A DNA stretch of 64,000 nucleotides from Myxocyprinus asiaticus (taxonomy: Eukaryota; Chordata; Actinopteri; Cypriniformes; Catostomidae). The first letter of the stretch is position 1; every line of letters starts with the position of its first letter. The notes beneath the pieces are model-generated. The model had not been told where the DNA came from. It saw nothing but the letters and a program-made list of their open reading frames with translations, and searched no databases. Position numbers and translations under genes: made by a program. Where the stretch lies: assembly GCF_019703515.2 (NCBI RefSeq), contig NC_059379.1:28362880-28426879 (forward strand), in the 5' to 3' direction. Shown here piece by piece: positions 35,162 through 48,154 of the stretch.

Positions 35162-37544
35162 TATAGGTGGGTCTGAAATACAATTGTTAAAATGTATTGT
35201 TTTCCAAATCACGAGTTAAAGTAAAAGTGTTTTGATATGTGAAAAATACGTTTTTATAAAATCAAAATCAGCAATTGTATTCGTGATTTGTGTGGCAATG
35301 ATTAAAACATACAGTTGTTGCAGCGCCTCTAGTGTTCATTTCACCAGGAAACTGCAGCGAAATTTAGAAAGTGGCACGTAGAAGTCAGTTTGAAAAAATA
35401 TATATAGAGTAGCATTCATTCTATGAGACCAGGTTGCAAAATTCAAATTCAAATTTCATGGGGTCTTTAAAACCTTTTAAGATAATGCTACCCTTTAAAA
35501 TTTCATATACTAGGTGGCACAGTGGATAGTGTAAGCACACAGCGTATACTTCATCATTTTACACACATGGTGTGAATTGTAGAGTTTTTGCAGGTTGTTT
35601 ACTTCACAGTACAGTGTTTTTCTAAATACTGTAAGGAGCTTTTGGATGAGCAATTTATTTGTGAGGCTGAAGATCCAGCAAAGCACATTGGGATGGTGGG
35701 TAGGAGTTACATCTTAATCTGCAAAACAGTTTGGGCACTTTTAATGGTAGTAAGTTGGAAAGCAAAGCATTATGTGCAAGTGGAAATTTCCATTCTTATT
35801 CAAAACTCCACACAGAAATTCATCTACACACATCCCCTGCTGCCAACAGCTCTCTTATCTCATTTGTACAGTGTTGCTGTCCAGCTGTATTCCATCTGTC
35901 TGTAAGTGGTGGAGATAACTGTGAACTGATAAACATTAAACAACCGCTCATCCGTCTCTCTCAGCTTGTCCACACATTATGCTCTTAAATCAGGCAGAGA
36001 AGACTTTCAAAATGTGGACTGTATGCTATGAACCGATCTTCTAGGGTTTCAACCCTTTAGGGCTCACTATCCTGACAGTCCCATGATGCTTAGTGTCCTC
36101 ATGAGACACCACTGTTTTGGATCAGTGTCCAACTGCCACTCAAATCCTGTGGAATGTCTAAATCCATGGATGTTTCATACGTGCCAAGTGTAACATTTCT
36201 GGGCAGGGCTTTGTATACATTCACACTTTCTATGAAGCTTATTGTTAAAATGCATTATGAAGCTATTCTTAATGCTTTGTATTGGCTTATACACCGTATT
36301 ATTATGTTGTAACTTCTCATAAACAACTGTAACCACTGTTACAATAAAATGTACCAAATTATATCTGCAGATGTTACTATAGCACATGACTTCAAAGGCG
36401 ATACAATTTAATGTTGCCATTACTTAACCAACTGCATTTACAAGCTTGTTCATATGTGATCAAATTTTGTGGTAGCTTAACTGATAGATCGTTGCACTTG
36501 CAATGGAAATGACTGGGGTTTGAGTCCTGAAGAGCATGTGAGTTGACAACACGTGAGCCGGAAGTGTCATAGAAGTGCCACAAAATGACAAAGTTGCTTC
36601 AGCAATTGCATTTTTCATCTTACATTTGCTTTTACGACACTATCGGTTAGGGTAAGGTTTATGATTTAGGGTAGGGAGGAACGTTTTGTTGATTTAAAAT
36701 AGAGCATTAATCTTAAAATCCTCATCTGTTTGGGAAAACATTTAACTCTTTTAGCGCCACACAGTGAAATTTCACCTCGAATATGCCGCAATACATATAA
36801 TGAACCACGTAATATAAATGAGCAAAAATGAAGCCATCTGATTTCCGAATGAAAATCAGAAATCAAAAATCTGCGAAAATCAGCTTTTTTTAAAAAAAAA
36901 TCCAACAACGCAGGAATACCGCTTTTAAGTGATATTTGAAATCTGATTATTTTCTGCTTTTGTCAAAACATAAACAGTCATGCACACAACAAATGCACAC
37001 ATTGGATAAGTCGGTAAGAATGCCGGGAAAGGTTTTTTACTTGTTCAAAAATGTGCATATGTAAAATATTATGTAGTGTGACAGCATGACACTGTAGGTG
37101 TGTGTGTTCAGCACTGTATGTCTCTCAAATAGCACTCTGATGTTGTGCAACAATATGTACATGCAATGGCATAGACTCAGTACTATGCAGTGCTAGGCCC
37201 AAACCCTCACTGAGCAAATACCTTGTGACTGTGATAAGATAATAATGTTAGGACTCAAGACTATTTCCATAAAATAGCTCCCACTCATTTTAAAATGAAA
37301 AATTACAGGATAAAAAAACTATAATAATATTGATGTTATTTAATTGCACCAATATGCTATATTATTAATTATCATATTATAGGCAAACTAAGCATTCACA
37401 AAGATCATTAGAGCACAACATGTTTTAAAACTGTTATGAAATTGTATAACTGTTAGAGGAACTGTTAGCTTAATTTATGAACCAACATAAATTAAGATTG
37501 GTCCACAATTCAAACTCTTTTTGTTCTTGAACTTATGAAAATGT
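35162..37544. other. Intronic/non-coding sequence
   Basis: No coding region is supported. One tRNA-like SINE remnant is present at 36470-36680. The open frame at 35588-35905 has no splice context or family resemblance. Confidence 0.5.
36470..36680 (+). mobile_element. tRNA-derived SINE remnant
   Basis: GTAGCTTAACTGATAGATCG is an A-box-bearing tRNA-like start. GGGGTTTGAGTCCTG 45 bp later fits the B-box consensus. The body continues to GGTTAGGGTAAGGTTTATGA. Strong resemblance to a cyprinid tRNA-SINE family, but truncated and diverged. Confidence 0.45.
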
Positions 37545-37812
37545 ACCTATGTATCAAATCAAATCAAATCACTTTTATTGTCACACAACCATATACACAA
37601 GTGCAATAGTGTGTGAAATTCTTGGGTGCAGTTCAGAGCAACATAGCAGTTGTGAAAGTGATGAGACATATACCAATTTACAATAAACATCAAATTAACA
37701 CAACACAATTAAAGTCTAATATACACATAATTACACACAACACAATATACAAATAATAACATACACTGTACAGTATACAATACACACAATACAATAAAAA
37801 AGTATATATTTT

Positions 37813-38045
37813 TGTAAGGGGGTTCAGTGGAAAGGAGGAGGTGAGAACCAGCTTAATAATATAAATAATAATTTAATAAACAATTTAAACAAAACACACA
37901 ACCAAAAACACACAGTACAGCTGCCTGCAATTCTCTCTCTCTCGAACTGTTGTCCCCAGCCGCCTTTATCCCTCGCGCCCCATCAGGCTGATTGGGGACC
38001 GGATGTGTCTCATTCCAGCCCGGCCCCGCCCTCCTCGGCTCTACA
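37813..38045 (-). repeat. 3' LTR of the short LTR element
   Basis: On the minus strand the repeat reads TGTAGAGCC...CCCCCTTACA. It is nearly identical to the other LTR, with about ten differences, so the insertion is not very recent. Confidence 0.85.
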
Positions 38046-38747
38046 CTCCTCCCGGCATCGCCTCAGGCTGGGGAGCCTCCGGCATGACGTACATCCCCAC
38101 CCTTCCTCGCGGGGGGGCGTGCCTTACGCCCCAACTGCCGGCGGGTCATCCCCGCCTTCCTCGACCTGGGAGGAGACAAGAGGGGAAAAACAACAAAACA
38201 AAATGGCGAGGGAAAGGCCAACACGGAGCGACAGAGAGAGAGAGAGGAGAGAGAGAAAAAAGAAACTCACCGGTTCTCTGATGCGCCGTCACGTGGTCCT
38301 CGATCACTACTCCACCCTCTCAGGTGGACTGCAGCCGCTCCTCCCCGGGCGGACCGGAGTCAGACCTCCGACCCTCAGTGGACAGAACGCCCCTGCACGT
38401 TCCCAGCATCCCGTGGGGACACTCCTCCGCCCCTGGCAGCGGCCCTACCACTCCAGGCGGTTGGGGAGTCGCTTCCCTCCTCCCCCTGCGGACGGCGGTC
38501 TTCTCTCGACCCCTCCGCATTCCCGGGGGACGGCAGGGCACTCCTCCGCCACCGGCAGCGGCTCCCTCGCTCCAGGTGGTCGGGGAGTCCCGTCCCCACT
38601 CGCCTCGCGGACGGCGACCGTTCCCCACGTCCGGGTGGTTGGGCTACTCCATCCCCTGTCGGACGGCAGCGGCGCTCCCCTGGGTGGACGGCAGTGTCGA
38701 GGACTCTGCGATGGGAATCCCTCCTCCTTCCCGGATTTCGGCACCAA

Positions 38748-38982
38748 TGTAAGGGGGTTCAGTGGAAAGGAGGAGGTGAGAACCGGCTTAATAATATAAA
38801 TAATAATTTAATAAACTATTTAAACAAAACACACAACCAAAAACACACAGTACAGCTGCCTGCAATTCTCTCTCTCTCGAACTGTCGTCCCCGGCCGCCT
38901 TTATACCTCGCGCGCCCCATCAGGCTGATTGGGGACCGGGTGTGTCTCATTCCAGCCCGGCCCCGCCCTCCTCGGCTCTACA
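38748..38982 (-). repeat. 5' LTR of the short LTR element
   Basis: Same repeat as at 37813-38045. On the minus strand it carries GTATAAAGGCGG, a TATA-box candidate, about 75 bases in; the partner LTR has GATAAAGG at that place. Confidence 0.85.
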
Positions 38983-39151
38983 ATTGTATATATAGAATGT
39001 ACAATAGGTTGTATTGTACTGTATTGACATTCAGGCTGTCGGTTGATAGTAAGTAATAATAGTAAAAATAATATAATTTATGACAGTCCGGTGTGAGATA
39101 TAAGAGTAAGAGTAATAAAGTGCAGTGCTGATGTATTTTGATCGTGGGAGA

Positions 39152-40173
39152 TCAAGAGTTCAGAAGTCTGATTACTTGGGGGAAGAAGCTATCATGAAGT
39201 CGGCTGGTGCGGGTCCTGATGCTGCGATACTGCCTGCCTGATGGAAGCAGTGAGAACAGCCCATGGCTCGGGTGGCTGGAGTCTCTGATGATCCTCCGAG
39301 CTTTTTCCACACACCGCCTGGTATATATGTCCTGGAGGGAGGGAAGCTCACCTCCGATGATGTGTCTGGCAGTTCGCACCACCCTTTGCAGGGCTTTGCG
39401 GTTGTGGACAGTGCTATTGCCGTACCAGGCGGAGATGCAGCCAGTCAGGATGCTCTCTACAGTGCAGGTGTAGAACCGTGTGAGGATGTGGCGGTTCATT
39501 CCAAACTTCCTCAGCCGTCTCAGGAAGAAGAGGCACTGATGAGCCTTCTTCACAAAGGCTTCAGTGTGGATGGACCATGTGAGTTCCTCAGTGATGTGGA
39601 CACCCAGGAACTTGAAGCCGCTGACTCTCTCCACTGGTGCTCCATTGACGGTGATGGGACTGTGTTCTCTGTCTTTTCTTCTGAAGTCCACCACAAGCTC
39701 CTTTGTCTTGCTGACGTTGAGGGAGAGGTTGTGCTCCTGACACCAGTGTGTCAGAGTGTGCACCTCCTCTCTGTAGGCTGTTTCATCATTGTCAGTGATC
39801 AGACCTACCACGTCGTATCATCAGCAGACTTAATTATGGCATTGGAGCTGTGTGTTGCCACACAGTCATGTGTGTGCAGGGAATACAGTAGTGGGCTGAG
39901 AACACAGCCCTGTGGGGCTCCAGTGTTGAGAGTCAGTGATGAGGAAATGTTGCTGCCTATTCTAACCACCTGGCATCTGCTTGACTGGAAGTCCAGGATC
40001 CAGCTGCACAGCGAGCTGTTTAAGCCCAGAGCCCGGAGTTTCTCATCAAGCTTGGAGGGCACTATGGTGTTGAATGCTGAGCTGTAGTCTACAAACAGTA
40101 TTCTCACATAAGTGTTCTTTTCCATGTGGGAGAGAGCAGTGTATATTGTAGATGCAATGGCATCATCAGTGGA
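39152..40173 (-). pseudogene. LINE reverse transcriptase, central and C-terminal part
   Basis: This is the 3' half of the LINE ORF2 in sense orientation on the minus strand. It begins at the inversion junction with STDDAIAST and shows RT motif A ([12 protein letters not shown]), motif B ([17 protein letters not shown]) and the catalytic ADDTT at about 39812-39830 (the preceding Y is replaced by S). A single-base deletion right after ADDTT shifts the frame into the second segment (VGLITDND through LLPSGRQYR), which covers the thumb and C-terminal region and ends at LLNS plus stop. The long plus-strand frame over the same bases is a shadow. Confidence 0.85.
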
Positions 40174-40219
40174 GACTACAGACAAAGACTGAAAATGTCC
40201 GTTGTTGCATTGACTCAAG

Positions 40220-42121
40220 ATGGCACCGAGTATGGCTGCTGCGTTACTAGCTCCGACACAACATGGTAGTGCTTTGTTTGTTTTGTTTACAATTCTTATG
40301 TTTTTTGTCTTGGATGTTGTCTGTCTTATTGTCTACGACAGACAAACACTTTTGGACATTGGTTCAGCAATTACACACCGTACTTCAAATTCCTCAATGC
40401 TGACCCGCTGTTTACAAACACGGCAGCGGAGCCCTTTGTCTGGGCTGCCCGGCCGTGGAAATGCAGGAGGAAAAGGGGAAACAGAGCCGGCGTTCTCATC
40501 AGAGTAAGACGCCGCGCAAATCGACCCCCGTTACCCAGTATTCTACTGGCAAATGTTCAGTCTCTGGATAACAAGCTCTGCGAGCTGAAAGCGCGCATCT
40601 CTTTCCAACGAGAGACGAGGGACTGCTGCATTATCTGCCTTACAGAAACTTGGATGTCTGCAGAGATTCCAGACTCAGCCATTGAACCCGCGGGGTTCTC
40701 CGTGCACCGAGCGGACAGAGCGAAAGAACTCTCAGGTAAAAGCAGAGGTGGTGGTGTATGTTTTATGATCAACAAATCCTGGTGTGATCAGAGGAACGTA
40801 CATTCTATCAAGTCTTTCTGCTCTCCTGATCTGGAATGCTTCTGTGTCGACCATTCTGGCTATTGAGGGAATTCACAGCAGTCATTATCACAGCTGTGTA
40901 CATCCCGCCACAACCCGACACAGACCGGGCACTCAAGGAACTGTATGGGATTATAAGCAAACAGGAAATTGCGCACCCTGAGGCCGCGTTCATTGTGACC
41001 GGGGACTTTAACAAAGCCAGTTTCAAATCAGTCGCACCAAAATACCACCAACACATCAGTTTCAACACACGAGGGGACCGGGTTTTGGATCATTGCTACT
41101 CTCCCTTCCGGGATGGCTACACATCCCTCCCCCGCCCACCATTTGGCAAATCGGACCACTCTTCCATTCTGCTTCTACCCGCTTACAGGCAGAAACTGAA
41201 ACAGGAAGCACCCGCCCTCAAAACGATCCAGTGCTGGTCGGACCAATCAGATCCTATGCTACAAGACTGTTATCACACGGACTGGGAGATGTTCCGGTCC
41301 GCCTCTGATGACGACATCGAGCTTTATGCTGATAGCGTAACGTGTTTCATCAGAAAGTGCGTAGAGGACGTCGTTCCGACCAAAACAATACGGATCTATC
41401 CAAACCAGAAGCCATGGATTAATAGCGATATTCGTGCGGCACTTAATGTGCGGAACTCCGCTTTTAATTCCGGGAATGTGGAGGAGCATAAACAAGCCAG
41501 TTATGCCCTCCGAAAAACTACCAGAACAGCAAAACAACAGTACAGGAACAAGATTGAAGGACAGTTTAACACCACCAACTCTAGAAGCATGTGGCAGGGA
41601 ATTAATATCATCACGGACTTTAAAGGGAATAAAAACTGCCGGATGAGCTAAATACTTTTTATGCTCGTTTTGAGGGAAATAACACCACCCTTGCAGAGAG
41701 AGCTCTCACGGCAGAAGCTACAGAGGTTAGTTCACTCTCCGTCTCTGTAGCGGATGTAACCCGATCCTTCTGACGGGTGAATATCCGCAAAGCCGCGGGT
41801 TCAGACGGCATTCCGGGCCGCATCATCAGAGCGTGCGTGAACCAACTGGCTGGTGTTTTTACGGACATTTTCAATCTTTCCCTCTCTTTGTGTGTAGTCC
41901 CCACATGCTTCAAAACATCCACCATTGTGCCTGTTCCAAAGCAATCCAAAATCACTTGCTTAAATGACTGGCGTACTGTTGCTCTGACCCCCAGCATCAA
42001 CAAATGCTTTGAGAGACTAATCAGACATTACATCTGCTCTGTGCTGCCTCTCTCACTTGAGCCATTGCAGTTTGCTTACCGCAACAACCGCTCCACTGAT
42101 GATGCCATTGCATCTACAATA
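40220..42121 (+). pseudogene. LINE 5' part: APE endonuclease and RT N-terminus
   Basis: The inverted 5' half of the same LINE. A short leading frame starts [16 protein letters not shown] at 40220. The endonuclease follows: SILLANVQSLDNKL and CIICLTETWMS in one frame, then, after a frameshift near 40840, ITAVYIPPQ, IVTGDFNKA and the FGKSDHSS catalytic motif. Next come the linker (NQKPWINSDIRAALN) and, after a break near 41650, the RT N-terminus ([43 protein letters not shown]), where it stops. Several frameshifts and one stop at 41773 inactivate it. Confidence 0.85.
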
Positions 42122-42139
42122 CTGTGTGTATACATAGGT

Positions 42140-45100
42140 TATCTGTATGTGTAAAATGACCATGATAACCACAGGTAAAACCATGCATGACTCCTCATTA
42201 CCATGGTTTGATGTATGCTAACTATTGTTTCTATAAACCAAACTATGATATTGTTATGAATAATAGTAGACTAAACACATTGATCAACTGCCATAGTTGT
42301 AATAAAATGAATTATACAACAATTAGTTCAGTTCTTCATATCTGATTGGATGAGCGGCCTTCCGAGAGTGCTAAATACGGTCCAACAGCACTGGGATGCT
42401 TTACTGATTGTATCACTCTGCCCCTCTGTGTTAGTGACTTTCCAAATAGTGGTGGATTCATTGTTCATTTTGATTTCATTCACTGATTCGTTCACTGACC
42501 ATTTCTGGAGATTGCATATTTACGCCAGTAGGTGGCGACAAATTAGCATATTTTATATTATGAGGGAGTCATTCAATCATTAATTCAACTGATTTGTTAA
42601 AAAACACATAGTAATTCACCACCGAAACAGTGGAAGTGAACGGGAACGATTTGTTCGAGAGACAGATTTGTTTAAACACTCTTATTTGTTTTTAAATGAA
42701 ACACTATTTGAGAGAAGTGCAGAGAGCGAGTTGTGCTTGGTGCTTTGGCTTCTTTTGGAACTTTCATTCGCTGGTGAAGAAGAAATGTACGAACTGACTG
42801 GCCAGTGTTTTATATTATTTACTTGTTCAAGTTGTGGAAAAGCAATGTCATCCTCACAGTTGTGATGGTGCAAAAACACTCTTCCCTCAGTAGCACACTA
42901 TAGTTACTTTTTACTGCAGTAAACCCATGGTAAATATTTGCAAGGATGGTGGTGTGTGGATTGAAAAATCTTCTCATTTATGTTTATGCTTATTTTCTTT
43001 GATTTCTCTTCAATGCTGTTTTATTGGGGTGTGTACTATGGTTTTGTGTATTTTAAGCACCTAGAGGTTCCAATTAGGCTATTTAACAGTGTGGAATTCA
43101 AATGGATCATGCCATATTTCCTGCTGGTTCGCACAGTACTGGTCTGGGCAGCATTAGTAAACAAACCTCCAGTTGGTCTTGCTGCATCGTACGTTGGGCC
43201 ATGAAGATAATTGGTCAGTGCTGCACAGTTCAATTTGATAGCATTGTTCCATCTCTCTTTTGGATGTTTTAGCTTTTGGTGTTTCCAGTAAGCAACAGAA
43301 AATGGCAACCCATTATCACAGAGAGTGGGGCAATTTACACAATTGTGACATATAACACAATTTGGTCACACCGGCAGGAGAAATAATCACAAAATGTGAC
43401 CATTTAGTCGCTGACCAACTGAAAAGTGCCCAAAACCCCTCTAAAACCAGCCAACAGACCAGCTTGGCTAGGCTGGGAGACAAGCTAAGACCAGCTTAGG
43501 CTGAGAAGACACATAAATGTTTATATAAAATTGCTTATAGGTAGCCAATTAAGTTAACGCTAAGAGGACTGAAGTAGATTTCCTTCAAAGTTGTTACCGT
43601 GTTTCATGAAATGAATTGCTCTTTATTAATAACTGACCCACAAGGACATGGATAATGCAGAAAAAGGCTATAATTGTTCATGAGAAATGCTACAAGAGAG
43701 GCTACCACCATTAATATTATTAACAGAAATGCGGGAACCCAAGGCATGTAGTGTGTGTGTGTGTGTAAGGCCTCATTAGCCATTGACCACATTTAAACTT
43801 TAAGGCCAATGTGATCACAGGAAGCTTGTAATGTTAAAGACTCAGAGCGTTAATCAGTAACACATTTGATCCATGTGCCAGCATTATGCTAATTAAGCAG
43901 TGAATGATTTTTTTTAATTATTTTTTTTTTACTGCTGCTAAGGTGCTTGTCACCTTCCTGTGTTTATTAGTGTGAGTTGTTGTGTGTGTTTTGTAGTCAA
44001 AGAATGATCATCGCTATTGCTTTACACTACAACTTTTGAAGGAGATTTATTTTTTTATTATTTTCTTTTTCAAACTTCAACATATTTTTTCTTTAAACTA
44101 TCTTTTTCTCAAAGTCCCTATGAAATGGCTTGACAATGGCTTTTCTCTGCCATGTGATGACATATTTCCTATTGAAACAGGAAGATTGGGTGGGGCATAT
44201 CTTAGGGATTGTCCTTTAATTAGCCAATAGGCTTTAGTTTTGTCACAGCCATGAGCCGTGGTTTGCTACTTACTGATCCGTTGCAGAGGGAGGGACAATC
44301 TCAGTGTATAGAGCATTTGAATGGACAAAAATCGGTGTAGTGCAATATGAGTCATAAATATTTTTTTTTTTTTTTTGGAAGAGAAAGAATAAAGTTTAAA
44401 TGTGTATATCTGCTAAAGGATAATTTTGTCAATGTTAAGGAGTACACTAACATACTGTATCAATGACCTCAAAGCAGCACACATGGATGAACACCACAGA
44501 ACACTTGACAGTGAGGCAAGTAGTGGGAGAAAAAGGCAGAATGGAATTGAGAAATGATCCAAGATGCAATCCGATCTCTTTCCGTCATGTATCCATAGCA
44601 TGATTTCATGCTTCCTTTTGGTCACATTTTGTGCATATGCATGTTATGCATTTATTGTACATATTTGATGCTAAATCCACACATTTACTTTAATGAAAAT
44701 GTGTATGCATAGCACGCTTGAATACTCCCTCCTATTTATTCCCATTAAGATAAATACTTAATAAAATAAAGCACTATATTCTATATTAACTTTAACTTTT
44801 AAAAGATAAAGTATTGTGACATTGAAAAAGTTTGACGGTATCAAATTTTCATATCACAATATTATTATCACAGTATTGTATTGAATTACAAAACGGGTTG
44901 AAAGATAAATAAACTTTGTTGTTGTTCTTAATAACAAGATTTAGTTACTTGTTTTGTACTTTTTAAATTAACAAAGAAAGTAACTTTGCAAAGATCAAAC
45001 CATATAAGATTCAAAGAGACATGGTGGCTTTCAAAAATCTGAGTCCAGTGCATCTATTTTGCATTTATCTAATTTATTATGGTTTATTTTCATTGCAAAT

Positions 45101-46840
45101 GAACAAGTAACAACAATGGTAACATTTTGAGGGAAAAGAAACATGAATTTTAGAGTTTCCTAGTAATTTGGTATGTCTTTCTATTACTGTAAGAGTTAGA
45201 GTGTTGGGGATGTTGATTTATTGATGGAAATGCTACAGTACATTCAGAAAAATCTAACCAATTTGGTTAATAGGTTACTAGAAATTTTACTGTATTTTGA
45301 AGTGCTCATGATAACAATATTGTGCATGTTAATTATTATGGTACACCTTATTATTGAATACTGGCAAATGTCTACTCTTCAGCTATAAAGACATGATAGT
45401 GTGAAAGTGATTAAATACATTTTTCTTGGACAGTCTTGGACAGCAATTTTGCTGAAAATTAATTCCTGTATTGTTTTGATTTTAAAATCAATACAGTACA
45501 GGAAGAGTAGAAGTCATAGCCTACTGCCTGGACATTTCATGTGGAAAATGCAGCAAATTGATGATTACTGAAAGTTAATGGATGGAGGGTTAATGGGAAA
45601 AGTTACATTGCGTATTGAATGCACGTGAAATAAGACTGTAGTGTATAAATAGCATGCCGAATGGAAGCGTGAAATTGTTCTATAGGTTTGAAGTAGCGCT
45701 ATGCCTCCAGTGTCTTGAGCATGTGCATTATTGCTGTGCCACTGCTCCGATGGAAATACATTTTTATTCACAGTTGCATTGATGCAGTTAAACTCTAAAC
45801 AGTAGCAAGTTTAGTAGAAAGGGTTTAATCAATCATCTACTTTTAAACTTTATGTATGATCATGCAAGTCCAGGGCCTAGTTACATACATTCTTCTGTCT
45901 AAATATAAAATATGTAGAAGTGCATAAGAAATGCAATTTTCCAGAATATGCACTCCACTCGTTCCAATTATTCTTTCGTTTTCACGTTCACAAATAGTGT
46001 ATTAGCAAGAAAGTATTGGACTCTCTATCCTATATTAGATGTTTACAACTTCCTGCTAAGCATGTGTGCCTGCATGCAAGTCTATTGAAGCAATTAACCA
46101 AACAGGAGACCACCAGCGCAAGCGGCTCATTCCCTAAGGTCTTGCATCATGAGCAGAATTTGCAGGATTGCATAGATTCTCCATATACTTGCTAATGATA
46201 AACAGCCCTCCATCGATGATGGACATGCTCTTCATTTACCATGAAGATGGACGTGGTCACATAAAGTCACGCATGCATGCTTAATTTAGCTCCACTGTGC
46301 ACATAACTGCTTTCCAATAGGTGCATGCTGAGGCACAGATGCGGAGTTAATTTTTGATTTATAGCTGTGGAATCCAGTCTTCCCTGGAAAGCAAGTGTTT
46401 TGCATACTGAGGGACTGTTGTAGGCACGAGACGAATTCCCCAGACATGCTGCTGTTATCTGGAAAAAACAATTTGCTTGTTTGCTAATGGAGTTGCAAAT
46501 GTTGTTTTATTTTTTTAGTATGAATTGCAATTCTTAATTCTGCAGCAACAAGTCCTCATTTCAGGAAAGGCCAGTCAAACTTTAAAGGAATAGTTCTCCC
46601 AAAAATAGAAATTCTCTCATAATTTACTAACCTTAATGTTGATCTAAACCTGTATGACTTTCTCTCTAAGGTGGTACACAAAAGGAGATGTTTTAGTTAA
46701 TAACTTGGTCTTTTCAATACAATGACAGTGGAAGTGCCTCACTTTGCAACTTAAAAAAGGACCCAAAAGCATCATAGTCCACACAATAAGTTTTGGTGAG
46801 AAACAAACCTGAAAAGTTATTTTTTATATCTTTTTAATTC
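42140..46840. other. Intronic/non-coding sequence
   Basis: No gene is supported. Small items only: a CAGACCAGCTTGGCTAGGCT motif block at 43440-43505 typical of a short fish repeat, a (TG)n tract at 43748-43765, T-runs at 43910-43930 and 44360-44376, and a transposon end at 46583-46665. The block from 44115 to 44340 begins AAAGTCCCTATGAAATGGCT, similar to the end of a TTAA-type fish repeat, but no partner end was found. Confidence 0.5.
46583..46665 (+). mobile_element. Fragment of a common fish DNA-transposon repeat
   Basis: GGAATAGTTCTCCCAAAAAT followed by AAATTCTCTCATAATTTACT and CCTGTATGACTTTCT is a diverged copy of the transposon end also seen at 984-1062, continuing about 30 bp further into the family consensus. 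No opposite end was found. Confidence 0.5.
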
Positions 46841-46843
46841 ATA

Positions 46844-46861
46844 GATAGATAGATAGATACG

Positions 46862-46891
<30 letters not shown>
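46844..46891. repeat. (GATA)n microsatellite
   Basis: Twelve or so GATA units with one interruption (GATACGTAGATA). It is the left flank of a block that reappears as (GACA)n at 47017-47042 and (GACA)n(GATA)n at 57105-57135. Confidence 0.95.
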
Positions 46892-46892
<1 letters not shown>

Positions 46893-47016
46893 TGCTATCT
46901 AGCACACATGCACTGGCAGACACACACAGCTCCGTGTGATGCTCACTCTGTTGACCTTCCTGGCCCAATGCAGAATGCACACCTTTGCGAGCCCGGCCTG
47001 GCCCTCACCCTCATCA

Positions 47017-47042
47017 CAGACAGACAGACAGACAGACAGACA
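47017..47042. repeat. (GACA)n microsatellite, left part
   Basis: Six GACA units ending exactly where the Tc1-like element begins. The matching right part lies 10 kb away, after the nested insertions. Confidence 0.9.
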
Positions 47043-47393
47043 GAGTTGAAGTCAGAAGTTTACATACACTAGGTTGAAGTAATTAAAACTCATTTTTTAA
47101 CCACTCCACAGATTTAATATTAGCAAACTATAGTTTTGGCAAGTTGTTTAGGATATCTACTTTGTGCATGACACAAGAAATTTTTCCAACAATTGTTTAC
47201 AGACAGATTGTTTCACTTTTAATTGACTATATCACAATTCTAGTGGGTCAGAAGTTTACATACACTAAGTTAATTGTGCCTTTAAGCAGCTTGGAAAATT
47301 CCAGAACATGATGTCAAGCTTTTAGACAATTAGCCAATTAGCTTCTGATAGGAGGTGTACTGAATTGGAGGTGTACCTGTGGATGTATTTTAA

Positions 47394-48020
<627 letters not shown>

Positions 48021-48154
48021 GTTAAACAATTTAAAGGCAATGCTACCAAATACTAACAAAGTGTATGTAAACTTCTTACCCATTGGGAATGTGATGAAAG
48101 AAATAAAAGCTGAAATAAATATTCTCTCTACTATTATCCTGACATTTCAAAATC

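Larger units (their letters stand above)
37813..38982 (-). mobile_element. Short non-autonomous LTR element (TRIM-like) inside the LINE
   Basis: Two direct LTRs of 233 and 235 bp bound a 702-bp interior. A primer-binding-site-like TTGGTGCCGAAATCCGG (minus strand, 38731-38747) abuts the right LTR. A purine tract GGGAGGAG (minus strand, about 38046-38053) abuts the left LTR. These set a minus orientation. The flanks ATTTT and ATTGT are a 4-of-5 target duplication. The interior is GC-rich and made of loosely repeated GGGGAC/CTCC units; its open frames on both strands have no gag or pol motif. The element depends on another retroelement's proteins. It closely resembles short gypsy-type families in zebrafish. 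Confidence 0.85.
37555..42121 (-). mobile_element. APE-type LINE with inverted 5' half (twin-priming structure)
   Basis: This is a non-LTR retrotransposon of the Jockey/L2/Rex1 kind. Its 3' end, tail (TTTGATTTGATTTGAT on the minus strand) and the C-terminal half of its reverse transcriptase lie on the minus strand from about 40173 leftward. Its 5' end, endonuclease and N-terminal reverse transcriptase lie on the plus strand from about 40174 to 42121. A 30-bp segment starting TCCACTGATGATGCC is present in both halves (40144-40173, complement, and 42092-42121). This is the structure expected when both target strands prime reverse transcription on one RNA. A two-LTR element is inserted in the 3' UTR. 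Frameshifts are visible in both halves. Confidence 0.9.

Noticed and set aside
38003..38799. Long GC-rich plus-strand frame (264 codons) in the LINE 3' UTR region
   Set aside because: It runs through an LTR and the interior of a short LTR element whose coding strand is minus, with no domain and overlapping frames on both strands.
39263..40087. 274-codon plus-strand frame
   Set aside because: It is antisense to the LINE reverse transcriptase, which has clear RT motifs on the minus strand.
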